Assembly (NCBI GenBank): GCA_951394045.1
Contig: OX595992.1
Span: 992,001-1,056,000, forward strand
Reading direction: 5' to 3'
Source: Nitzschia sp. DOCU1
Taxonomy: Eukaryota; Bacillariophyta; Bacillariophyceae; Bacillariales; Bacillariaceae
Length of the DNA: 64,000 nt
The notes under the pieces were generated by a model. That model was given only the letters and a program-made list of their open reading frames with translations. It did not search any database and was not told the origin of the DNA. Position 1 is the first letter of the stretch; each line of letters opens with the position of its first letter. This document shows positions 31,281-40,783 of this stretch, one piece after another. Both the position numbers and the translations under genes were made by a program.

Positions 31281-33794
31281 ATGGTTGGCAGGCCCGCCGA
31301 GGTGTCAACACCTCCATCCTACATCGCAACCGACCTATCCAATCTTGGTGTCATTGTAGACAGGTCAATATTTGACGATGACGAAGAGTTGACAATCCCA
31401 ATGGACCTACCGACAGTGATTGATGAAGAGCGGAGCTACTCTGATAATATCACTGAAAGTGTAGACGATGGAGTTCGAATTATGAAGAATGGAAAAGTCA
31501 GGAGAAAACTACGGTGGAAGCCCCCCGGCTTTCGCAGAAACAAGAACAATGTCTCCTCGAATCAATCCGTAGTCAGCGCCTTGACTGCGAGATCGACGGC
31601 CACAAATCGTTCAACTTCCACTGCTCGTTCCATCTTCTCTCACTTCTCGAGAAAGTCCCAGAACAGTTTCCACACATTTCACAGTACGGAAACGCCTGTT
31701 GTCAAGAACAGCAGACAATCCCAACATACCTTCCAGCGTCCGAACTACAACGACACGTTTGAGTCTGGAATGAGCGGCCCTTCCACTATCGCCAACGAAG
31801 GGCGCCAAGTCCATAAAAAGATCCAGGAGTCCCCGCGAAATGGTAAGATTGCAGACAATCTCAGCGTTGAGCATCCCAGCCAGGGCGTTAGCATGGCAAT
31901 ATCGCCCATGACGCAAGCTTCAGTGCAGTTTTTCGATCCATTTGGTGAGAGTGATGCGCCAGTAACCACGGCGATCCCTTCTGTTGTCAAGCCGAAATCA
32001 GCAGCTCCGCCTCCCCCTCTTCCATCAGGTCCAAAGCCTCGGCGACCTCCATTGTTCAAGAGGAAGCTACATTTTGGAAAAAAGGCCCCAGTTAGCCCCA
32101 AATCGACAGGGACTCCGTCTGTGCTGAAAGCTACTTCCTCCCTGTCGGCAGACGGGATTGAAAGCGATACTGTTCCAACGATTGACAGCAGCGTGTCCCC
32201 TCTTTCCGAAGCAATTTCTTTGGAACGACAAGAGACCTTTCTCCCGGCTCTGGAATCTGATGATTACGTGGAAGATCGCCGGGTTTCTCTTGGGTCGGAA
32301 ATCCCCCATCGAACAGCTTCAAGCCATGTTCCTTCCACACACGCTGCTGAGGAGGACATTGATAGCGTACACGGAAGCATCGCGAGCGGAAACAAGTCCC
32401 TTAATCAAGAAGGTGGTTCGGTCGCTGCTACGGCCACTAGTACGTCGTCCTCCTCGGCTTCTGCTGGAAAGAGCCGGACGAACGTTTTTGTCAGCCCCGC
32501 AAGAAACCTCACCACGAATCTTTCCAGGCGCTACAATCGCCCTGTAGACACAACAACAATCTCGTCCAACACTAGCCGAGGAAGTAGCGAGGAGGGAGCT
32601 GCTGATTCGCCCCTCTCCAAGCAACGACGAGCCACCGCTCCAGTAGACTTGGACAACGCCGCATTTCTAGAAGCTGAGCACAATCTTCGGGCCATTCACG
32701 ATATGGCCGCCGAACACCTTGCCCACGGAGAGTACGAAGAGGCTACGGAAGTATTCGAGGAGATTTTAAGAGGCCAGCAGACTCGATACGGCAACAACTC
32801 TTACCGTGTGGGTACGGCGCTTCACAACCTTGGGCTTGTCCATATGAAGAGCGGCAAGTACGACAAGGCGATTGAAGTTTGCCAAAAGGCAGTGGCTGTT
32901 CGGAAAGAGACACTCGTACCAAATCACCCTGATGTGGCAGTTAGTCTGGCGCAGCTTGGAGTAGCTCACTTGGAGAATCAAGATTACGAGGAGTCTTTGG
33001 TGTGCTTTCAAGAAGCACTTCACATTCGACGAAACTATTTAGGCCCGCGGCATCCCAAATGTGCCAAGATCCTCAATAATATTGGTTGTGCTCTGTATTC
33101 CTTGGGAAACTACGAACAGGCACTCCATACGTTTGAGGAAGCCCTTGATATTCAACGGAATGCCTTGCGCACCATGTCTGAGAATCCCCAGGAGAATGCA
33201 GTGGCGGGCTCCAATAGCACTCTTTTGAGCGTTGCGTCGACGCTTTGCAACTTGGCCTCGATCATGTCCAAGCGTGGCGAATGGGAGGATGCGGTTCTGG
33301 CGTTGGAAGAAGCTTTGTTGGTGAGTTGCGATGGTCTGGCAATTGTCCTGCTTCAAATAACGAAGGATACCTTGATCTGAAAACGCTTTGCCACTCTTCC
33401 CCTAAAACAGATACAACAGTCAGTCTTGCCTGATGAACATCCCACAGTCCTTGCGACTCTGGATAGTATTGAATTCATAGAAAGTATGAGCGAGAGCACA
33501 ATACCATCAGCATCTGAGCTCCTGGCTAGGTGGTCGCGACCTGTTAGAGGCTTAAGACATGGTTCCACCGTCCTGTGCACTCAACCGATGCTGGAAGATG
33601 TGCTCAACATTGACGCCATCAGTTCGTTGTCCCCTCAGACATGGTTCGAGCAGGTAGGTGATGCCATTGCCGAAAAGGCCGGGTGTGGGACTGCGCCTCC
33701 AGAAAACAACTTGGACAAGGGTATTAGTGGTCAGGCCGAGGAGTCTTCGATTGAAGTTACTGCTACGGACCTACCAGAATCGCTGGGGAAGTGA
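31281..33794 (+). CDS. Kinesin-light-chain-like TPR protein
   Basis: Two exons, 31281-33320 and 33411-33794, with a 90-nt intron, give 807 residues. The join (EEALL-IQQSVLPDEHP) continues a tetratricopeptide repeat. Residues 1-455 are disordered, Ser/Thr/Pro-rich and basic, with a PPPPLPSG proline run near 237-244 that could bind SH3 or profilin-type partners. Residues about 460-705 hold five to six 42-residue KLC-type TPRs (GNYEQALHTFEEALDIQRN and similar). The last 100 residues have no recognised fold. TPRs bind protein partners; KLC-type repeats link cargo to kinesin, but many algal proteins with such repeats are not motor subunits. Partner and location are unknown. There is no signal peptide or membrane helix. 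Confidence 0.88.
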
Positions 33795-34126
33795 ACATTG
33801 AACATAACATAACAACCATTTTAGTCGCTACACCTACCTCTTTGGGAGTCTTCTGAAGTGATGTTGTTATAGCTCCTCAAGGCGATTCCATTTGCTCATC
33901 CAGGCCCTGCTATTCCATGGAAGTCACAACTATAATTGTCAAAACATAAGTACAGTTCTAGCATTATAAGGTTGACACAAAACAAAAACACTTTGCGGAG
34001 GAGGAAGCCTACTGATGTGGCTTGAAGAGGAGAACATGAAAGGCCTCGATTACGCCTTCCCTTGGGGAAGCAGTTACCTGGCGAACTATTGACATTCGTT
34101 CCGTTTTGCAGCGCAGGTAGCATCGC
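33795..34126. other. Intergenic between convergent genes
   Basis: 332 bp of 3' flanks, AT-richer than the neighbouring coding sequence. Nothing further seen. Confidence 0.45.
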
Positions 34127-34414
34127 CTAGAGGTCGGGGCCGGCACACTTTGCGAAGTAGCGGTGTGCAGTTTGACACATGAATGACTTTTCGTTGTCAG
34201 AAACGCATTTAGTCACCATGTCTTGGACTTGATTGCAGTCGCGAAGAGCGTTCGATGTAAGCATAGCAGCAACAATAGAGTTGTGTCGAAGCGCTGTAAC
34301 AGGTCGAACTTGTTGTGGAGTCGTGGAAAGCATCCTCTCATTTCCTTCCTTTTCGACCAACTCTGCTCCTGACGCGACACTGGACACGGAGCCAGATCTT
34401 GGTCGGCGGTCCAT
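34127..34414 (-). CDS. Small twin CX9C (CHCH-type) protein
   Basis: The 95-residue protein has exactly four cysteines, at 60, 70, 80 and 90, forming CX9C-X9-CX9C in a predicted helical hairpin (CNQVQDMVTKC and CQTAHRYFAKC). This is the signature of proteins oxidised by Mia40 in the mitochondrial intermembrane space, including Cmc, Cox17/19 and related assembly factors. The exact member cannot be assigned. The first 45 residues are polar and probably flexible; no classical presequence is expected for this class. The start at 34414 is the first ATG of the frame. It is convergent with the TPR gene. Confidence is good for the motif and moderate for the location. Confidence 0.8.
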   Translation of the reverse strand: MDRRPRSGSVSSVASGAELVEKEGNERMLSTTPQQVRPVTALRHNSIVAAMLTSNALRDCNQVQDMVTKCVSDNEKSFMCQTAHRYFAKCAGPDL

Positions 34415-35430
34415 GGCTGCAGAACTGTGTTACGAGAAGTGAGAATTGTTTGTAAAGAAGAAATGGAATTGTGCGCTCGACTCGGCGCGTCGCAACAGAA
34501 TTTCGCTTCCTCCACGGGGCGGCGCTTCTTCGCTGAAAACGATATGCCGCCGGGTGCGGACGTATGTGAAGGTCACCGAAGAATAGTGGCGGATGTGGCC
34601 GGAATTCGCAACTTGGGGGGTCGACCCGCGGCAGAATTTTTCCCGAGTTCTGTATTGTACGGGGCAGTTGGTATCGTGGATTACGTGGAATCAGTGTCTC
34701 ATGCCTTTTGCACTTCACCAATGAAAACAGATGAATCGGATGACAATCTGTCGCAAATGACTTTTTGCCTTCTGGTTGGGCATATACTTGTGGAACCTTT
34801 CGCTGATTCATTCATCGCAAAGACTCCGAGTACACGACGCACCAGCGCCCTGCTGACCATAGTACGTATGCATACCAGATATCTATTGATGCCGGTTCAA
34901 TCGGCTCAAAACTGTCTTACGTTTGGCTAGACTACTTATGTCGATGAGTACAATAGTTCATTCCGAGTATAGTAGCAATCATCTCCTGCAGAAGCAAGTG
35001 GCCTGCTGCAGGATGGGGAAAGACTTTTGTCTTCGAGGGAATAAATCGATCATTTTCGGTCGTAAAGGTAGTTGCTATCTAGATGGTGCGTAGACTACGC
35101 TGCTTTAATTATAGCTATCGGTAGTGCGACGGAAGCTAGAGTAGACAGGATGAAGTGCTTCCCATCCCACTAGCTGGATCTCTACCATTAGAATGCAGGA
35201 AGCATAGGAGTCTGCCCCGCACTTCCTCTGTTGGTGGCTTCATCCACTGCTTGGCAACGTACGGCTCGTTCTTGCCCATGAAGCAGGCACGAAGACGGGC
35301 CAATTTGATAAACCAGAATGTGCCCGCCATCGATGCCGCATGTCGAGTTATGGCACTGCTGAACCTCTCGTACAGTCTATTTACGGAGAATCAGGTCGAC
35401 AAACCGGCACAACAGGGCACCACCTGCCGC
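34415..35430. other. Intergenic, no supported gene
   Basis: 1,016 bp. A 167-codon frame at 34427-34930 on the plus strand lacks an ATG start and recognisable domains and is not accepted. The rest shows only short overlapping frames. Confidence 0.45.
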
Positions 35431-37315
35431 CTACGCAAACTCGGCTTCAATTTGACCATCCTCTTTGAATGCATTAATTTCTTCCTCCGAGACAGCCTGC
35501 TTACCAAAACACATTTGCTTGACAGCATACCGGCAACAAGCGAGTAATCCGCAAAAGACAAGTATACTAACGATAGACACGGAAGTGACAATGGCCATGT
35601 TCTTCTTGTTGGCCTGGCCATTCTCGTCGATGAGCTTGTGATCATCAAGCCAAGGAATATGAATCCTAGTCTGCCCCGCGCATGGCCACTCTGACCTGAA
35701 AAAGTCGATCCAAATGGAGGTGGAGGTCAAATTGGTGGCCAAGACCTCGTAGGTGCCAGGTTGAACGCTCTGAATGCCCTCGGAGATTGCTGAAAGTTCA
35801 AAGTGATGAGTATATAGCTCGCAGTCTTCACCAGGAACCAACTTGCCAGCAAGAATGTAGGCAGGCAAAACAGGATAGTACAACTCTCCGGCGTCCGCAT
35901 TTAGCTTCTCATAAAGTTGATTGACTGCGTCACACGGTACAATTCCGACAAAATAGATAGACTCGTTGAACGGGGAGATCGCCACTACATCATCGTAGGT
36001 ATTATCTCCTTCAAAGATATCGTACCGCCAACTGTCTTGCGAAACAATAATGGCACGATTGACCGCGGGATCTTGTCCTAGCTGCGTTGGTACCACTTGC
36101 TTTTGATATATTGCCCACAAGGAATCGACATCGGTAAGGCTTCGGTTCATGAAGTAGTTATTAGGAGCGCAGCCGACGATGTCCAGAAGACCCATTTCAT
36201 ATTGTGTCGTGACAATGAATTCTGAAAGGTCTTCCCCGTCGGGGGTGGTAAATCCATACTCGCCGTCGAGTGCATACTTCATATAATTCACATTGGCATC
36301 CACAAAGGTATACTGGAAAAGATCGATGTAGCTTTCGGGCGCTGTAATTTCGGCTGTCTGCTTCGTAGGGAACGAAAGAAAGCCCACCGTATCCAGAAAT
36401 TTTCCTGCTTCGACCGCCGTGCTAAGATCGTCAACCTTTGCCCATCGAAGAAGGTGTGTGTGCCCAGCAACAAACTGAATCGGTACACCATCCCCGACGA
36501 CTGCTCGAATGGCATCCCTGATAACAGTTATCGACTCGTCGTCTACTCCCATGTGAGCCATGACCAAAATAGCGTCGAACGTATTTTCTCGCAACGCCGC
36601 CTCGAACCAAGGATCCTTGACCTCGTCAGCTGGATCATTGACAATCACGGTATCCGCAGGGTCCAACAAATGATAGATGAATCCAAACACTAACACCTGA
36701 GAATTCTTTCCCTCCAACATCATAAATCGGTTTCCCAACGGTTCGTCTGTATCCGCCATGACAATGTTGGAAGCCAAGAACCGATGACCCCACCAATCAA
36801 TAAAGCCGCCAGGTTCGCGCATCCCATCAATGACTTCTGACTTGTACACTACGAGGAAGCAAAGGAGAAAATAAGTAAGCCACTTCGGTAGAAAATATGT
36901 CCATATTGTACTACGATTCGAACTTACATTCATGATTTCCAGTATTCACGACATCAAAGGGCATTTTCTGTATCAGCGGAACGAGACTTGAAATGTCCCC
37001 GTTCAACGAAAGGCCCGTCCCATCAATCCAGTCGCCATTCATCACAAAGTAGAGATCCTTATCCACCGATTCACAATAAATTTTGAGATGCTGATAAAAC
37101 GACAGAACTGCCCCATAGTCGGCATTCAAATACGGTTCCTTTCGCTGGTGCCCTCCAACCCACGAATGATCATCGGTAATGACCAAAAGATTAATGTCTC
37201 CCCAAGGAAGGTCTGGGGTTCCATCAGCATTTCCTTCAATCTCGTATGCTTCACCTACTGCCCCTGCAATCTGCAGTATAGATGCTAGTGTTAGCAGTGC
37301 AAGGAACCAGCACAT
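35431..37315 (-). CDS. Membrane-anchored metallophosphoesterase, 5'-nucleotidase-like (MPE-2)
   Basis: Two exons, 37315-36928 and 36848-35431, with a 79-nt intron, give 601 residues. The join restores GNHE-LYKSEV. A signal peptide (MCWFLALLTLASILQIAGAV) starts the protein. Metal-ligand motifs are TDDHSW, NGDWIDG, GNHE, AHMG and GHTHLL, all present. The C-terminal domain is followed by a membrane helix near residues 550-572 and a short tail, the same plan as the paralogues at 24644 and 47136. Its intron lies at a different codon from that of MPE-1, 20-odd residues earlier in the alignment. The family hydrolyses phosphate monoesters, often nucleotides; the true substrate is unknown. Phosphate scavenging at the cell surface is one possibility. 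Confidence 0.9.
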
Positions 37316-38465
37316 ATTCTATCAGGCTATTCGAGTGCTAACTAAAGTTCATTTCATCGATGCTACTATGAGGGCACGAAAGAAGGAAAAAATGTCGAAA
37401 GTGCCGTCATGCCAGTCACTTCAGCGAGCAACCACTTCCTTGACGATTGATTCCTTCGACCGAACCCAACGAGAAGCTTTAATCCTACCGGTCAATGATG
37501 GAGTGATCTTTCGTCGAAATGGGATTGCCCTCTCGACTGCAAACTCCATGCCATCGCATGATACTCTTGCTAATGAAACAGTGAATCAATCGTGAAGAAT
37601 TAATATAGCGGGGGTCACAGTAAACGCAAGAGCTGTAAGTGGTTCAATGCAAACTAGCTGGGGGACAAGACTGGATTGACTCGTGGCGGCTCTTTGAGCG
37701 TGTCACTTGGGTTCCTACTGATCGTGAAAATCGTGAATGCTACTCTAGATAAACAAGGTCATCTTGTGGGATAACATAGCACAAACGCTTCAAAAGTGGG
37801 CATGAATGACAAATCGGACGAGTTTGTCTAATCGTACTTTCCATCGCATTGAATGAATCCCACCGAAACCGGTCAAGAATTTGACTCCCACAGCAAAGCG
37901 CAGAAAGTCCACCGCCTGTGATGACCTACCACAATCGAATGGATCAGGGTCGTTCAACAATCGTATTTGCCCTCTAGTCAACCCCAGCCACTTCAATAGT
38001 GGGTGTGAATGACAAATCGGACGACTTTTTCTACTCGTACTTCCCCTCACAGTGAATCCCACCGACCAGGTCAATTCGAATCCCGCAAAGCGCAAAATGC
38101 CGAACCGCGCTGCTGTTACGGTCTCACACAACCGAATGAGTCACGGTTGCTCTGTACTTCATTTTGCCCTACGGCAGTCAATCAACAACATCCAGATCTA
38201 CGAACAATCGGTCAGTCAGAAATTCGAGAAACTGGGTCTGGGATCATCTTGCTTGGGCCCAGAGCGTCAAGTACTAGATCCAAGTAGAAACTGAACCGAT
38301 TCCGATGTTCCACAACAAATCGAATCCTCCCCGAGCCACTCTTCTCCCTCCGAGATCGAAAGCTCATAAATTCGAAGACTGGTCGATCTTGAAAGCCATC
38401 CATCCGACGCCTTTTGAACCTTCACAGCACCATCGCTTTTGCCAACTTTCTTCTCTTTTGCTACA
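37316..38465. other. Intergenic, contains a tandem duplication
   Basis: 1,150 bp between divergent genes. Its middle is a diverged tandem repeat of about 203 bp (own entry). Short open frames inside the repeat show no domain. Confidence 0.5.
37786..38185. repeat. Diverged direct tandem repeat, period about 203 bp
   Basis: Unit 1 (about 37786-37985) and unit 2 (about 37989-38185) share long matches such as GAATGACAAATCGGACGA, TCGTACTT, GTGAATCCCACCGA with GAATGAATCCCACCGA, GCAAAGCGCA and TTTGCCCT. Small indels and many substitutions show that the duplication is old. It lies upstream of the secreted-protein gene at 38466. Confidence 0.8.
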
Positions 38466-39233
38466 ATGAAGTTCTCTGCTCTTGTCTTCCTCTCCTTTGC
38501 GGCTCTCTGTGGAGCCCAGGAGCTGAACAATGTTCCTGCTATCGCCGCCACCCCCTCAGGCGAGGGGGTGATCCAAGAAGATTCTTCTTCTTCCGTCAAG
38601 GAACTTTATAGCCATGTCTTTCCGGGCATTACTTACTTTGAAATCGAATCTGATGTTTACGCGGACACTGAGATTCTCATGCTGATCGAGCAGGCCTTGG
38701 GTGCAGCAGCCAACGACGCCCACGACTCTTCCAAGTTCAAGTTCGAGGGCGTTCTTGCCAAGAAAGTAGTCATCGACGACATTGATGAGGACGATGATGA
38801 GGACGATTTTGACTCCGCCATTGACAACGAGCTGGTCGACAAGGAACCAGCTGACTTGGCGACTTCCGTTGGAAGCATGATGGCCGCGCCTGGTCGTGCC
38901 CTCCGCGGCATTCTTGGCGGTGCTATGTTCCAAAAGAATCGCAACAAGAAAGCTACCGCAAACGTTGGAGGTTCGGACAAAAAGAAGCGAAGTTTCATCA
39001 GACAGCATCGTTTTCGAGTCACTTGGAATGGCGTCGTACAATGTGGTTTGTGTAAAGATGATGATCTCATGTCTGGAATCTCTCCCTTTTCAAACCAGTA
39101 CTACTTGAGCGAGGAGGGTCGTCGCACCCTCGTGAATTGGGAGAAAGGCTTTTGCTCGCATCTCAAGAAAGTCAAGCTTCTGAAGAACCCTAAGCGTTGC
39201 TTCATTGACTTGGATGTCGACCACGAGAACTAA
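38466..39233 (+). CDS. Unknown secreted acidic protein
   Basis: The single-exon protein has 255 residues. A clear signal peptide (MKFSALVFLSFAALCGA) precedes QELNN, with no Phe after cleavage, so secretion or the ER is favoured. Residues 100-120 are a strongly acidic run (DDIDEDDDEDDFD). From about 137 a basic, Arg/Lys-rich region begins, and the C-terminal 75 residues contain five cysteines in a region that looks folded (VVQCGLC, GFCSH, RCFIDLD). No known family is recognised. The mix of acidic and basic blocks behind a signal peptide recalls cell-wall-associated proteins of diatoms, but there are no silaffin-like repeats, so that stays speculation. A 9-bp GC-rich hairpin lies early in the coding sequence. 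Confidence 0.82.
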   Translation: MKFSALVFLSFAALCGAQELNNVPAIAATPSGEGVIQEDSSSSVKELYSHVFPGITYFEIESDVYADTEILMLIEQALGAAANDAHDSSKFKFEGVLAKKVVIDDIDEDDDEDDFDSAIDNELVDKEPADLATSVGSMMAAPGRALRGILGGAMFQKNRNKKATANVGGSDKKKRSFIRQHRFRVTWNGVVQCGLCKDDDLMSGISPFSNQYYLSEEGRRTLVNWEKGFCSHLKKVKLLKNPKRCFIDLDVDHEN

Positions 39234-39879
39234 GCAGATCACTCGTCGTGGGTTATTGTCATGTGTGTGCGCGCGCGTGTGTTTGTGTGTCTGGTTTTGC
39301 TTTTGATTTCTTCGTCCTGAGGATTGGACCTCCGGCGAGATATTGGAACTATTGCATCTGGAATAATTGGGTTGTTGTCTCGTCTGTTGTGGAATCAAAT
39401 CGTCGTGTGGCCAGAAGATCTTTCGATCTAGTCTCATTTTATTAACAATAGAATCAATTTGGATTCATTCATTCTCAGCTCTGCCCTGGCCCCTGCCTCT
39501 TTCTACTGTAGCTCTCCGGGGAAGTGGCTGTTGATGGCCGAGTGCGTAGAGGTTCATGCATCGGCAACAGTCGCGTACGGCAGATGAGTGAGTGGGTCAT
39601 CGTCGGGTTTGAGAATTCTCGCATCATCGCGAAGATCCGACCGACCGACAAAAGATCTCGGATCGCGTAACCGGTATGGATATAGGTATGTAACATAGAA
39701 ATAGTGCTACTGTGCAACTATTCTAGTCGTTCAAGTCAAAAGCGGCGGGACTCAAATCAAAACCGCCAATACACGACATCGCTCGTTGCGAGGCTCTCTT
39801 TTGCTTCGGCGATATGCGACAACACGGCATTTCCTCTCTCTTCTTTCATGAGTCCCATTCCAAATCGATTTGTTACACC
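39234..39879. other. Intergenic, no gene seen
   Basis: 646 bp between same-strand genes, containing a TG/CG repeat at 39261-39290. No supported gene. Confidence 0.45.
39261..39290. repeat. Alternating purine-pyrimidine (TG/CG) tract
   Basis: 30 bp made of TG and CG dinucleotides, strictly alternating for 22 bp, 28 bp after the stop of the secreted-protein gene. Such tracts can adopt Z-DNA and are prone to length change. Confidence 0.85.
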
Positions 39880-40545
39880 ATGAACCGAGTCTTTGGCAAA
39901 AAGAAAGCGGCAGCGCCTGCCCCGTCGTTGGATGATGCCTCCTCCGGACTGGGGGGCCGTGTGGAGGAAATGGACAAGAAAATTGCGGGCCTGGAAAACG
40001 AGTTGCGAGGGTACAAGGACAAAATCAAGAAGGCTAAATCTCCCGCGGCCAAGAAGTCTCTCCAGAAACGTGCTATGGAGGTTCTCAAGCGAAAGCGAAT
40101 GTACGAACAACAGCGGGACATGGTGGCTGGTCAGCAATTCAATATTGATCAGGCTTCGTTCGGCATAGAGTCCGCCAAGGCTAATGTGCAAACGGTGGCC
40201 GCTATGAAGGCTGCAAGCACGCAACTCAAGACGGTCATGAAGAAAGAACTGGACATTGACGAAATCGAGGACCTGGCAGATGATATGGCGGAAATGATGG
40301 AGGATTTTAATGAAATCAACGAAATGCTTGGAAGAAATTTTGCGACGCCTGAAGGCTTGGATGAGGCGGATCTGGAAGCCGAGTTGGACATGCTGGAGGA
40401 CGAACTGGAAGAAGAGGCGGTGGGTCTCAGTTCCGAAGCAGCGCCGAGCTATTTGCAAACGAGTGCATTGCCAAACATTCCAACAGAACTTCCTGGGGGC
40501 AAGGTCGATGAATATGGGTTGCCATCTTCTGCGATTACCAGCTAA
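39880..40545 (+). CDS. VPS60: ESCRT-III subunit VPS60/CHMP5
   Basis: The 221-residue protein belongs to the Snf7 family and helps ESCRT-III remodel membranes at endosomes, recruiting LIP5/Vta1 to regulate VPS4. It starts MNRVFGKKK, the typical VPS60 N-terminus, has a basic helical core (KKIAGLENELRGYKDKIKK and LKRKRMYEQQRDMVAGQQFN), and an acidic C-terminal half (DLADDMAEMMEDFNEINEML, DEADLEAELDMLEDEL) that folds back on the core. The C-terminus VDEYGLP matches the conserved end of CHMP5 orthologues. Length is normal and no intron is seen. The start at 39880 is chosen because it gives the conserved N-terminus; an upstream frame extension to 39814 is not likely to be used. Confidence 0.95.
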   Translation: MNRVFGKKKAAAPAPSLDDASSGLGGRVEEMDKKIAGLENELRGYKDKIKKAKSPAAKKSLQKRAMEVLKRKRMYEQQRDMVAGQQFNIDQASFGIESAKANVQTVAAMKAASTQLKTVMKKELDIDEIEDLADDMAEMMEDFNEINEMLGRNFATPEGLDEADLEAELDMLEDELEEEAVGLSSEAAPSYLQTSALPNIPTELPGGKVDEYGLPSSAITS

Positions 40546-40783
40546 AGACCACATGACAACAAGTTCCGTGCAACAATGCAAATATCGTACAATGGTCCAT
40601 CTCGGGCCTTCAACGTAAAGGACAAAACCAGCAAAATAGATGGATACAGTACTATAGTTTTACCAATTTTAGTATCATTAAGCCAGATAATATGCTATTC
40701 ACTTCATGACATTTTGGTATCTGTTGAAATCATCCCGGTTGAGCGATGAGGCACGTTCACCTCTTCTGCTCTTCGAACCCCAT

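Noticed and set aside
34427..34930. 167-codon plus-strand frame beside the CHCH gene
   Set aside because: No ATG at its start, no domain, and overlapping frames of similar size in the same interval.
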